Notes under the pieces: generated by a model
The model's database searches: none
What the model was told of the DNA's origin: nothing
What the model saw: the letters and a program-made list of their open reading frames with translations, nothing else
Program-made: the position numbers and the translations under genes
Origin: Gloeobacter kilaueensis JS1
GTDB lineage: Bacteria > Cyanobacteriota > Cyanobacteriia > Gloeobacterales > Gloeobacteraceae
NCBI RefSeq assembly: GCF_000484535.1
Contig: NC_022600.1
Location: forward strand, 1,922,001-1,986,000
Reading direction: 5' to 3'
Length of the DNA stretch: 64,000 nucleotides
Part shown: piece after piece, positions 45,501 to 55,012 of the stretch
Position numbering within the stretch: position 1 is the stretch's first letter
Layout: each line of letters opens with the position of its first letter

Positions 45501-47557
45501 TTGGGGCGCTCTTCTTCTATCAGGCCCAGAGCGCCCAAAAAGAAGAAGTCCGGGCGCTGGGTGCCTCCGCCGACGGGTTTCTCGCTTCCCGTCGTCAATT
45601 GGAGGCGCTCGTCGCTGCCACACAGGCCGCCCGCCGGCTCGATCGCACCCTCTGGGCCGATGCGCCGCTCATCAGCCGCACCGAGGGCAGCCTGCGCCAG
45701 GTGCTGGACTCGGTGCAGGAATTCAACCGGCTCACAGGCCACAGCCAGTGGGTGACGAGCGTCAGCTTCAGCCCGGACGGCGAGCGGATCGCAAGCGCCA
45801 GCGCGGACGGCACCGTCCGCCTCTGGAGCCGCCGGGGTACACTCCTGCAGGTGCTGAGGGGCCACACCGGCGAAGTGACCCAGGTGCGCTTTGCGCCGAA
45901 TGGCGAGCGGATCGCAACCGCCGGCATCGATCGCACCGTCCGGCTCTGGGACAATGGCGGGCACTTGCTGCAGACCCTGATTGGCCACGGGCGGGGCATC
46001 TATGGGCTCAGTTTTTCCCCGGACGGCCAGCTCCTCGCCACTGCGAGCGCCGATCGCACTATCCGGCTCTGGCGAATGGATGGGACGGCTCTGCGCACAC
46101 TGCACGGCCACACTGGCCCCGTGCTGGGCGTTGCCTTCAGCCCGGACGGCCAGCTCCTCGCCACTGCGAGCGCCGATCGCACTGTCCGGCTCTGGCGAAC
46201 GGACGGGACGGCTCTGCGCACGCTGCGCGGCCACAGCGACTGGGTGCAGGGGGTGGCCTTCAGCCCAGATAGTCGCACTCTCGCCACCGGCAGCCTCGAT
46301 AAGACCGTCCGCCTCTGGAAGCGCAGCGGCGAGCCGGTAGCCGTGCTGCGCGGCCACACCGACGCCGTACCGGCGGTGCGCTTCAGCCCCGATGGCCGGT
46401 TCATCGCCAGCGCCAGCTTCGATAAGACCGTCCGCCTCTGGCAACTGAACGCTCAGCCCGCCGCTATTTTGAGCGCCCACACCGGCGAAGTGAGCGCCCT
46501 GGACTTCAGCCCGGACAGTCGCACCCTCGCCACCGCCAGCCTCGATAAGACCGTCCGCCTCTGGCATCTCACTGCCGCCTTGCGCCAGAGGTTTATCGCC
46601 CACCGGGGCGCTGCCTTGAGCGTCACCTTCAGCCCCAATGGGCAGCTCGTCGCCACCGCCGGGGCAGACGACCGCATTCGCCTCTGGGGAGCAGATGGGC
46701 GACTTATAAAAACGCTGAGCACCCCAGGCGGCACCTACGCAGTGCGCTTCAGCCCGGACGGCGAGCAGATCGCAAGTGCCGGTGCGGATGGCAACCTGCG
46801 ACTTTGGCAACGGAATGGACAGCCCATCCGGGCATGGCGCGCCCACGGCGATCGGGTACGCGACCTGGACTTTGCTCCAGATGGCCAGTTACTCGCCAGT
46901 GCTGGGGCGGACGGGACGGTGCGGCTCTGGAATAGCGCCGCTCAGAATGTCGCTACTTTGAGGGGCCACGCGGGCCAGGTGACGAGTGTGCGCTTCTCCC
47001 CGGACGGCCATGCCATCGCCACCGCCGGTACCGACGGGACGGTGCGCCTCTGGAGCACTGCAGGTTCACCCATCGCCCTCTGGCGCAACCACCGGGGAAT
47101 GGTGACGGCGGTGCGCTTCAGCCCCGATGGTCGATTCCTGGCCTCCGCAGGCTACGACGGCACGATCACTCTGCGCGACAGGCTGAACCCTTCGATTCGT
47201 AGCTGGCAGGCCCACAGCGACTGGATCGATTCCCTCGCCTTCAGCCCGGACGGCACTACCCTGGCAAGCGTCAGCCACGATGGCAGCCTGCGGCTCTGGA
47301 AACCTGACGGCACACCAGGCGTGCGCTTTGGCAGCCCCACCGCCAAAGCGCTTACCGCCGTCACCTTCAGCCCGGACGGCACTACCCTGGCGGCGGCGGG
47401 GATAGATGGGACAGTTCTTTTCCAGCGGGGATGGCAGCTCGGGTTGAAGGGTCTTGTGGCCCAAAGTTGCAGCTGGCTCGCCGACTACCTGATAAACAGC
47501 CCGGACAGCGAAGTGCGCCCCCTGTGCGACGGCATCCCTTCCCAACAACCGCCATGA
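42578..47557 (+). CDS. caspase-like protease / STAND NTPase / WD40 membrane protein
   Basis: This protein has 1659 residues. Residues 20-265 form a C14 caspase-like domain (LRAVLVGVNSYADPALPDL), with the catalytic His104 in FSGHGQ and Cys148 in LDACHGGG. Residues about 495-800 form a STAND-type NTPase (nSTAND1-like) entered by YMGLRPF...FYGRE, with Walker A at 534-542 (GASGSGKSS) and Walker B VLVIDQAEE ending near 626. A helical part follows, then one membrane helix at about 959-981. Residues 1040-1640 hold 14 WD40 repeats, enough for two seven-bladed propellers. Both protease residues and the P-loop are intact, so an active ligand-gated protease is expected. One span puts the propellers on the opposite side from the protease and NTPase, probably the periplasm. 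Neighbour genes are coupled on both sides. Confidence 0.93.
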   Translation: MPPTVLRTSRDRPGPAVAGRLRAVLVGVNSYADPALPDLQFCTADCQQLAQALAHLHRGAIANEIAVHGGNGAPTSSQSMRWSLERLVETSQPEDTVLFYFSGHGQLDSGGQVVLCLSDAGGTLPVGELLAALERCPARQRLLWLDACHGGGLGTARDPAASLVEAVEHQARSSRGLYAILACDAQERSWEFAELGHGVFTYFLIRGLAGEAADAQGLIDADSLYKYVYNRTLRYIDRCNQQLRLIAQQKRRQGDSSTSRFAYSLQAPRRCVGGAGEVVLGSTAQRQRASRRQALVIDGGSGKHTSLQLSRELARRGDFAVQYWPPPGGSAISAQLLLAEGVAAGSLIYLRGRLTGTADALHLEIGAEQLGLAWLEPLLQRAAPQLLLFDWVGEPDSLICASRWLRSLQGSLGDQHSWIAGLTVSEQSEQVGAALLTTLKQNHATGLTAADWLSRVREELASSAVQLETWLCATQGVVEVLPERSDGQIGLDICPYMGLRPFLEEAAPYFYGREALVQKLLLRLEQHPLLAVIGASGSGKSSLVQAGLLAQLRTGQAIFRSDRWWLRSMRPGERPTAALIDQLGATRPAEREALEGLLYLGSAGLVRWLRTAAEGLVVLVIDQAEELFSQTPAAERERFLELILGALKQAADRFKVVFILRADFTEAALAVDGLREHLEAATVYVPATLDEQEYRQAIVRPAEQVGLTVEPELVEVLIGELGGSAGELPLLEFVLEQLWEHRREERLGLAAYRECIGGLAVALEKRADQVYQGLSSEAQACAHWLFTSLTQLGDGVPDTRRRLGRDELNVPRYPPALVEETIKAFSDARLLVVNTAAAPAARSRGATIAAQIEQLRGETTIEVAHEVLIRHWSTLRWWLEENRTRLYRERQIEQAACLWRQRGAQPDFLLRGVRLAEAEEIYVRHGDELSQEVGQFIEACLAEQRSQQQRQQKQLRQARLVAGAMVLLAVTALVFGALFFYQAQSAQKEEVRALGASADGFLASRRQLEALVAATQAARRLDRTLWADAPLISRTEGSLRQVLDSVQEFNRLTGHSQWVTSVSFSPDGERIASASADGTVRLWSRRGTLLQVLRGHTGEVTQVRFAPNGERIATAGIDRTVRLWDNGGHLLQTLIGHGRGIYGLSFSPDGQLLATASADRTIRLWRMDGTALRTLHGHTGPVLGVAFSPDGQLLATASADRTVRLWRTDGTALRTLRGHSDWVQGVAFSPDSRTLATGSLDKTVRLWKRSGEPVAVLRGHTDAVPAVRFSPDGRFIASASFDKTVRLWQLNAQPAAILSAHTGEVSALDFSPDSRTLATASLDKTVRLWHLTAALRQRFIAHRGAALSVTFSPNGQLVATAGADDRIRLWGADGRLIKTLSTPGGTYAVRFSPDGEQIASAGADGNLRLWQRNGQPIRAWRAHGDRVRDLDFAPDGQLLASAGADGTVRLWNSAAQNVATLRGHAGQVTSVRFSPDGHAIATAGTDGTVRLWSTAGSPIALWRNHRGMVTAVRFSPDGRFLASAGYDGTITLRDRLNPSIRSWQAHSDWIDSLAFSPDGTTLASVSHDGSLRLWKPDGTPGVRFGSPTAKALTAVTFSPDGTTLAAAGIDGTVLFQRGWQLGLKGLVAQSCSWLADYLINSPDSEVRPLCDGIPSQQPP
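46021..46203 (+). repeat. near-identical tandem WD40 units in the caspase gene
   Basis: Units beginning at 46021 and 46144, 123 bases apart (41 codons), share an almost unbroken identical stretch of more than 40 bases, then differ at a few positions. The other WD40 units of the gene are more diverged. This points to recent unit duplication or gene conversion. Confidence 0.85.
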
Positions 47558-48327
47558 AAAAGCACTGCCTGCTCATTGTCCTGCTTTTTGGGGGAGCTTT
47601 CTTCTCCCCTGTCCTTGCCCAGCCCTCTACCAGGCCAGAGCCGAAGCCGCCGGCATCGCCCCCAGCCCCCAGGCCCGTGCAGACGACTGCCAGTGTCGAT
47701 GTGCTCACTTTTTTGCGCTCCCCCGATCGCAGCTTGCCGATAACGCGAACCCACACCGAACTGCGCTCCGACAGTTGCTTCGCAGCCGGTTCACCGCCTC
47801 TCACTGCCCTCGTTCCCCGCAGCACACCCGCCCGGACAGCTACTGGCCACCCAACTTTTATCTGGTACCTGCCGGCGACAGCCGACGGGGGCCGCCCGGT
47901 TCATTTCCAGCTCGATGCCATAAATAGCAACAGTACCCGGCTTGTCTACGAAACTCGCTACGCTGCCGGAGAACTCGCCCCTGGGCTGGTGCATCTGACT
48001 CTGCCTCGCCAGATTTCGGCATTGACACCAGGTCAGCTCTATCGCTGGTCCGTCTCGGTTCTCTGCGAACCGGACGATCCTTCGGCAAGTGCGTCAATAA
48101 GCGCCTGGGTCCTGCGGGAACTGCCGTCGCCCGCCTGGCTGGCCCGGCAACAAAAGTCCGACGCACTGGAGCGCCTTCGCCTGAACGCCGTTGCCGGTTA
48201 CTGGTACGAGACCCTGGCCGCCCTCCTCCCCCGACAATCGGACCAGGTACAGCACTACTGGCAGCAACTGCTGTCCGAAGAAGGGCTGAGCGCTGTAGCC
48301 CTTCGCTCGCCCACCCAACAACCCTGA
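47554..48327 (+). CDS. DUF928 family exported protein
   Basis: This 257-residue protein starts at an ATG overlapping the caspase gene stop by four bases (ATGA). A signal peptide (KKHCLLIVLLFGGAFFSP, cleaved near VLAQ) is followed by a Pro-rich linker. The DUF928 domain comes next, marked by HPTFIWYLPATADGG, LTPGQLYRWSVSVLC and YWYETLAALL near the end. DUF928 proteins are largely cyanobacterial and uncharacterised. Export and coupling make it a candidate periplasmic partner of the WD40 half of the preceding protein. A dispersed repeat begins just after its stop. Confidence 0.85.
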   Translation: MKKHCLLIVLLFGGAFFSPVLAQPSTRPEPKPPASPPAPRPVQTTASVDVLTFLRSPDRSLPITRTHTELRSDSCFAAGSPPLTALVPRSTPARTATGHPTFIWYLPATADGGRPVHFQLDAINSNSTRLVYETRYAAGELAPGLVHLTLPRQISALTPGQLYRWSVSVLCEPDDPSASASISAWVLRELPSPAWLARQQKSDALERLRLNAVAGYWYETLAALLPRQSDQVQHYWQQLLSEEGLSAVALRSPTQQP

Positions 48328-48334
48328 ACCCCTC

Positions 48335-48525
48335 TCCCCTCACCCCCAGCCCCTCTCCCACAAGGGGAGAGGGGAGTAAGACAACTCTGAAACCGACTTC
48401 ACCCATCCCGCCTGCAGCCCAGTTACAGTGAACCCCCCCTCTTCTTCCCTGCCCGGCGGGGCAGCCCCCCATTCGGGGGGCAGGAGGAGGAGAGGGGGGG
48501 CAGGGGGGGTGTGGAGGGGTGGGGA
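48335..48525 (-). repeat. GC-rich dispersed repeat, copy B
   Basis: This is the reverse-complement relative of copy A at 14668-14862, with the same ordered blocks (48414-48433 is an exact 20-base match). It starts within about ten bases of the DUF928 stop. With the katG terminator it fills the 361-base gap between the convergent DUF928 and katG genes. I see no other gene there. Confidence 0.8.
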
Positions 48526-48599
48526 CCGTTTTAGCAATCCCCAAAAAACAAAAGAACAACCAACTCCCAAAAGTCTGCTTTCCGCACTTCAGCGACAAA

Positions 48600-48627
48600 A
48601 ATGCCGGGAAGTTCACCTCCCGGCATT
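48600..48627 (-). terminator. intrinsic terminator of katG
   Basis: A 10-bp stem pairs AATGCCGGGA (48600-48609) with TCCCGGCATT (48618-48627) around an 8-base loop. Read leftward, the stem is followed by a run of T, as expected for termination after katG. Confidence 0.85.
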
Positions 48628-48688
48628 CTGTCTGTATTCTGTCTGTTGGATAAAGCAGGTTACCGACAACTGCCGGTAACTGGCTCAC

Positions 48689-50965
<2,277 letters not shown>

Positions 50966-51388
50966 TTATACCGTGCCCTGGCCCTGGCACTGGCGGCAGA
51001 CGCCGCGCACGATCACCTCGACATTGTCGATCTGCGGATAGCGCCCGGCGATCGGACTCAAATCGAGAGAATCGAGCAGATGCCAGTCGATATCGTCGAA
51101 GCGGTTGCAGATGCGGCAGATAAAGTGATGGTGCGGCTGGATATTGGCGTCGTAGCGCAGCACTCCCGCTTCGTGGGTGACTTCGTGTACCAGACCCACG
51201 TCCTTCAGCGTGCTGAGGGTGTTGTAGACCGTGGCCCGCGAGGTCATCGGCAGGTTGCGGTTGAGTTGCTCGACCAGTTCATCGGCGGTAGGGTGACTAT
51301 CGCTCTGCTGCAAAAATTGCAGAATCGCGTAGCGCTGAGGCGTAACCTTCAGCCCCTGCTGTTCGAGAAGTATCGCTGGATCGACCAT
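50966..51388 (-). CDS. Fur-family peroxide regulator (PerR-like)
   Basis: This 140-residue metalloregulator starts at the ATG at 51388 (an in-frame start at 51439 is less likely). The winged helix GLKVTPQRYAILQFLQQSDS and TSRATVYNTLSTLKDVGLV is followed by the metal-binding segment DANIQPHHHFICRICNRFDD and a closing CRQCQG. The two CxxC pairs form the structural zinc site. Placement directly upstream of katG favours PerR over Fur or Zur. An AT-rich palindrome lies between it and murD and may be its operator (autoregulation). Confidence 0.9.
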   Translation of the reverse strand: MVDPAILLEQQGLKVTPQRYAILQFLQQSDSHPTADELVEQLNRNLPMTSRATVYNTLSTLKDVGLVHEVTHEAGVLRYDANIQPHHHFICRICNRFDDIDWHLLDSLDLSPIAGRYPQIDNVEVIVRGVCRQCQGQGTV

Positions 51389-51454
51389 CTTGTTCTGCCC
51401 TGGCAGCACCGGGCTGCCGCTACAGGAAAGGTGCGGCATCTAACCGCTTACGCA

Positions 51455-51475
51455 CTTAGAATAAATCTAGATTGA
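51455..51475 (-). promoter_or_regulatory. candidate PerR/Fur box
   Basis: A TTAGAATAAATCTAGATTG segment contains the exact palindrome AATCTAGATT at 51464-51473, about 75 bases before the PerR-like start and also upstream of murD. It is AT-rich in a GC-rich setting, like Fur-family boxes, but it does not fit the 7-1-7 consensus perfectly. Confidence 0.4.
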
Positions 51476-51546
51476 GATGCTGTCAAGCGCGCGAATCTGA
51501 ATTGCCCTTAAACTGTCCTGGCAGCGGCGTAATTGGGAGTGCAGCG

Positions 51547-52893
51547 GTGGTGGTGGCGGTGGTCGGGGCAGGCAGATCCGGTCAGGCGGCGGCGCGGTGG
51601 CTGGCAAGCCAGGGTATGCAAGTACAGGTATGGGATGGGGGGCGCGGTGAGGCGTTGCAGGGGGTGGCCCAGACCCTCACTGCTGGCGGCATCGAAGTCA
51701 TCCTTGGTCGAGAATTTGTCCTGGAGGAGCCTCTGCCCAGCAAAGTGATCGTCAGCCCCGGTGTGAGCTGGGATCATCCGGGACTGGTGGCAGCGCGGGC
51801 GCGGGGGCTGGCGGTCACAGGCGAAGTGGGCCTTGCCTGGGAAGAACTCAAGGATCGCAGGTGGCTCTGTGTCACCGGCACCAACGGCAAGACGACCACC
51901 ACCGCCCTTATCGGTCACATCTTTGCCCAGGCGGGCATCGCCGCTCCGGTCTGCGGCAACATCGGCAGGCCCGCAAGCGAGCTACTGCTTACCCCAGAAC
52001 CCTGCGAGTGGATCGTCGCCGAGTTGAGCAGCTTTCAGATCGAAGCTGCGGGCGACCTAAAGCCGGAGGTAGCGGTCTGGACCACCTTCAGCCCCGACCA
52101 CCTCAACCGCCACGGCACCCTCGAGCGCTACGCTGCGATCAAGGCGAGTCTGCTCGTGCGCGCCCGGCGGGCGGTTCTCAACGGCGACGACGCCTACTTG
52201 AAGGCGCAGCGCCGCTCGTGGCCCGACGCCTGGTGGACGGCGATTGGCGATCCCCAGGCCCAGGTGAGCGTCGAGCAGGGACAGATCTGTGTGCTCGCAA
52301 AGCCCGTCCTGCCGGTGGCCGCCGTTCGCCTGCCGGGAGCCCACAATTTACAGAACGTGCTGATGGCGGTCGGCGCTACCTATCTGGCCGGCATCTCGAT
52401 CGAGGAGATTGGCCGGGCGGTGGCCAGCTTTGAGGGCGTCGCTCACCGTCTGGAGCCGGTGGGAGTCCACGCCGGTATTCGGTTTATCAACGACTCGAAG
52501 GCGACCAACTACGACGCGGCCCTGGTGGGCCTGCTCGCCACCCCCGCCCCCACCGTGCTCATCTGCGGCGGCGAGGCCAAAGCGGGCGATCCGGACGCCT
52601 GGCTTGCTGCGGCCTGCGAGCGCTGCGCCGCCGTTGTTCTTATCGGCTCAGCCGCGCCACTTTTTGAACAATGGTTCAGAGAACGGGACTACCGGGGGAT
52701 TACCGTCGCTCACACCCTCGACCGGGCCGTCCCCATCGCCTTCGATCTCGCCCGCGCTGCCCAGGCGGGCTCGGTGCTTTTTTCGCCCGCCTGTGCCAGC
52801 TTCGACCAGTTTTTGAACTTCGAGGAGCGCGGTGAGCGCTTTCGGGCTTTTGTGAACGGCCTCACTTCCGTCAGGTCGGATCGCGCTCGATGA
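51547..52893 (+). CDS. murD: UDP-N-acetylmuramoyl-L-alanine:D-glutamate ligase MurD
   Basis: MurD adds D-glutamate to the peptidoglycan precursor in the cytosol. The ATP loop CVTGTNGKTTTTALIGHIF, AELSSFQIE, WTTFSPDHLNRHGTLERYAA and RFINDSKATNYDAAL are all present. Start: GTG at 51547 preceded by GGGAG at seven bases gives the normal N-terminus (VVAVVGAGRSGQAAARW). A TTG at 51472 would add 25 odd residues. The last 23 bases overlap a 34-residue membrane peptide gene on the other strand. Confidence 0.96.
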   Translation: MVVAVVGAGRSGQAAARWLASQGMQVQVWDGGRGEALQGVAQTLTAGGIEVILGREFVLEEPLPSKVIVSPGVSWDHPGLVAARARGLAVTGEVGLAWEELKDRRWLCVTGTNGKTTTTALIGHIFAQAGIAAPVCGNIGRPASELLLTPEPCEWIVAELSSFQIEAAGDLKPEVAVWTTFSPDHLNRHGTLERYAAIKASLLVRARRAVLNGDDAYLKAQRRSWPDAWWTAIGDPQAQVSVEQGQICVLAKPVLPVAAVRLPGAHNLQNVLMAVGATYLAGISIEEIGRAVASFEGVAHRLEPVGVHAGIRFINDSKATNYDAALVGLLATPAPTVLICGGEAKAGDPDAWLAAACERCAAVVLIGSAAPLFEQWFRERDYRGITVAHTLDRAVPIAFDLARAAQAGSVLFSPACASFDQFLNFEERGERFRAFVNGLTSVRSDRAR

Positions 52894-52975
52894 TGAACAG
52901 CAGCGCCGCGAAGGCCATGAAAGGCACGACCAGACCGACGATGATCACCAGCGGCGGAATAACGTTGTACTGCAT
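52871..52975 (-). CDS. 34-residue single-span membrane peptide, possible photosystem small subunit
   Basis: The frame reads ATG CAG TAC AAC through TGA, with AGGGG about seven bases before the ATG. It encodes a short polar N-terminus (MQYNVIPP), one membrane helix (LVIIVGLVVPFMAFAALLFI) and a charged tail (IERDPT). This is the build of small photosystem subunits. The helix centre with Pro and the closing LLFI-IE recall PsaI. Gloeobacter PSI is reported to lack PsaI and to carry an extra small subunit, PsaZ, so a PSI role is an appealing but untested idea. The 3' end overlaps murD by 23 bases. Confidence 0.7.
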   Translation of the reverse strand: MQYNVIPPLVIIVGLVVPFMAFAALLFIIERDPT

Positions 52976-53072
52976 GAATTGCCCCTTGCCGGTACTTCAG
53001 CCCAGAATATACCGCCTGCTCCACCAAAGCGGGACCGATCGCTTTACAACTCGTTAAATTTCGCGACAAAAA

Positions 53073-53098
53073 ACGTGATCAAGAAAGCCCGATCACGT
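53073..53098 (-). terminator. intrinsic terminator of the HNH gene, overlapping its stop
   Basis: ACGTGATC (53073-53080) pairs with GATCACGT (53091-53098) across a 10-base loop, followed leftward by a T run. The HNH stop codon (53079-53081) lies at the base of the loop, so the terminator includes the last codons. Confidence 0.8.
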
Positions 53099-53576
53099 AC
53101 TTGCGCCATTCCTCGTTGATGCCCCCCCTCAGATGTTTGGTGATCTCAAAGTGGAGGGAGCTGTGGGGACGGCGCGGCAGGCTGGTGAGGGGCATCGCCG
53201 CCTCCTTGGGCGTGCGGTTGCCTTTTTTGATGTTGCAGCGCACGCAGGCGGTGATCACGTTTTCCCAGGCATCCTCGCCCCCCTTGGAGCGGGGAATGAC
53301 GTGATCGATGGTCAGATCTTCTTTGCAGCCGCAGTACTGGCAGGTATGGCTGTCGCGGTGCAGCACGTTGCGGCGGGTGAGGGGGATTTCTTTGTAGGGC
53401 ACCTGCACGTACTGGCGCAGGCGAATAACGGTCGGGAGGGGAAAATTGCTTTTGAGAACCTTGCCGTTGTGCTCGACTTGCTCCGCCTTTTCTTTGAGCA
53501 CCAGGATTACCGCCCGACGCCAACTGGTGATGTTGAGGGGTTCGTAGGAGGCGTTGAGAACGAGCACTTTCCCCAT
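53079..53576 (-). CDS. HNH endonuclease family protein
   Basis: This protein has 165 residues from the ATG at 53576 (an in-frame start at 53636 is less likely). An N-terminal region (MGKVLVLNASYEPLNITSWR) precedes an HNH domain: CQYCGCKEDLTIDHVIPRSKGG, then CVRCNIKKGNRTPKEA. Both CxxC pairs and the DH of the beta-beta-alpha metal finger are present. The protein is of the widespread chromosomal type seen throughout cyanobacteria, not linked here to a mobile element, and its target is unknown. Confidence 0.92.
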   Translation of the reverse strand: MGKVLVLNASYEPLNITSWRRAVILVLKEKAEQVEHNGKVLKSNFPLPTVIRLRQYVQVPYKEIPLTRRNVLHRDSHTCQYCGCKEDLTIDHVIPRSKGGEDAWENVITACVRCNIKKGNRTPKEAAMPLTSLPRRPHSSLHFEITKHLRGGINEEWRKYVIGLS

Positions 53577-53650
53577 GGCAGCCGTCAGAGCAGTGCTTTG
53601 CACAGTTTGCCAGATCTTAACTTTAATTATTGCCACCTACAAGAGCTTGC

Positions 53651-54355
53651 TCAGCGGCGGACAGGGGCGGGATTGGGCTTTCTGGGAGCTGCTGAATCGG
53701 ACTTTAAGGGGGCAGGTGGTTTGAGCGGAGCACCGACACTCTTAAAAACCGGGCGCGGCGGCACCAGCGGAATCAGGGGCGGCGGGGGCAGCTTGAGCAC
53801 TGGCGCAACTGCGGGGACAGAAGCTGGTCTGGGGGTGATCTGTTTGGGTTTGGGAGGGGGCGGTGGTGTCCAGACGACGCCGGGAACGAAAAGCGCGTCG
53901 CGCATCTGGCAGCCGTTCATCTCAAAAAGCAGGTCGCCGCGCACCCGGAAGCGGGCGGCAATCTCAGGGAAGCCTTCGCCGCGCTGCGGCTTGTAGAGAA
54001 TGCCGTCGCGGGGCAAAAGCAGCAACCTGTCGCCGCTCTGCAGCGGTCGATTTTGAATCGCTGGGTTGGCTCCAAGCAGCGTCTCGCGCCGCAGCGAGTG
54101 GCTGTGGGCGACGCTCTCGGCTGTGTCGCCTTTTTTGGCGACGTAGCTCGTCATGGGCAGACCGGCACAGACATCTTCGGGGCGGATCGATCCTTCTTGT
54201 GGCGGCACCACTTTGGCGGGCGGGGGAACGCTCAGGGCACTGGCCGGGGCGCGCGTCGTCTCGTCCGGCAGCGAAGCCGGCGTCTGGGCCAGCACAGCGA
54301 ACGGACCTGCCAGATTCAAGAACACCCCTGCCCATCCGGCCCTGACCCAGTGCAT
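53651..54355 (-). CDS. exported LysM-domain protein
   Basis: This 234-residue protein has a signal peptide (AGWAGVFLNLAGPFAVLAQ), a Pro-rich linker, then two LysM motifs. The first is YVAKKGDTAESVAHSHSLRR with LLGANPAIQNRPLQSGDRLL. The second is GEGFPEIAARFRVRGDLLFEMN. A long Pro-rich C-terminus follows. LysM binds peptidoglycan glycan chains; there is no catalytic domain. It starts three bases after the upstream gene, with which it must be co-transcribed. Confidence 0.85.
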   Translation of the reverse strand: MHWVRAGWAGVFLNLAGPFAVLAQTPASLPDETTRAPASALSVPPPAKVVPPQEGSIRPEDVCAGLPMTSYVAKKGDTAESVAHSHSLRRETLLGANPAIQNRPLQSGDRLLLLPRDGILYKPQRGEGFPEIAARFRVRGDLLFEMNGCQMRDALFVPGVVWTPPPPPKPKQITPRPASVPAVAPVLKLPPPPLIPLVPPRPVFKSVGAPLKPPAPLKSDSAAPRKPNPAPVRR

Positions 54356-54358
54356 CGG

Positions 54359-54922
54359 CTAATTTTGCGGGTAGTCGGTTTGCTGCCACAGGCGCGCCAG
54401 CTTCTGACGCCAGACCTGCAGAACCTTTTCGCGCTCCTCGCGGGAGGAACCCAGATCGCCCAGCACCCCCTCGTCGTAGAGGCGCTCGAGCATCTGGTAG
54501 GCTTCTTCGAGACTCTTTTGTTGCCCCTGCAGGCCGAGGACGATCGCCTTGAGCTTTGCTTCGGCCAATTCTTCAAAGGTGCCGTAGGTGTGCAGCTGCA
54601 GCAGTTGGCTGAGGGCTGATTGGAGGTCTTCTGCGTTGAGCGTCGAGAGGCGGTGTTGAAAGACGGCCCACAGCACGCCGTTCTGGAGGGCAAAGCGCGC
54701 CTCGCGGGTGCGATCGAAGCTGGCATCGAGCAATTGGGCCGCCAGTGGCAGCGCCTCCGCCTCCGGCATGATCGGGATCATTGCCCGCAACCAGTCGCGC
54801 TCGACGCTGGTGAGAACCAGCAGCCGCCATTGCTCAGCCTCGATCTGCCACTGGCCGGGGGCCATCTCGGTCACGACGCCACCGGCGCTCGCCAGGGCAC
54901 TCTGCAGAGCTGTGAGATCCAA
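54359..54922 (-). CDS. acidic helical protein of unknown function
   Basis: This 187-residue protein starts with DLTALQSALASAGGVVTEMA and GQWQIEAEQWRLLVLTSVER, reminiscent of a small alpha/beta chaperone-like fold. It continues with helical segments (EDLQSALSQLLQLHTYGTFE, then KSLEEAYQMLERLYDEG). No signal peptide or catalytic motif is seen. It precedes the LysM gene by three bases and is divergent from cobS, with 90 bases between starts. I do not recognise the family, though it looks like a conserved cyanobacterial protein. Confidence 0.7.
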   Translation of the reverse strand: MDLTALQSALASAGGVVTEMAPGQWQIEAEQWRLLVLTSVERDWLRAMIPIMPEAEALPLAAQLLDASFDRTREARFALQNGVLWAVFQHRLSTLNAEDLQSALSQLLQLHTYGTFEELAEAKLKAIVLGLQGQQKSLEEAYQMLERLYDEGVLGDLGSSREEREKVLQVWRQKLARLWQQTDYPQN

Positions 54923-55012
54923 TCTTTACCCACCAACGGCGTCCATCTATTCTACTGTGAGCGCTGCTACCCACCGCCAGGCGCTAAGTTGGCAGTGCTC
55001 CACTGGCAAGCC

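Noticed and set aside
46021-46203. CRISPR or tandem satellite array
   Set aside because: The repeats are 123 bases apart, in frame and encode WD40 units, with no spacer pattern.
44219-46846. 875-codon open frame on the minus strand opposite the caspase-WD40 gene
   Set aside because: It is antisense to a gene with clear domains; GC-rich codons and repeated WD40 units keep the opposite frame open. Its translation shows only mirrored repeats and no family motif.
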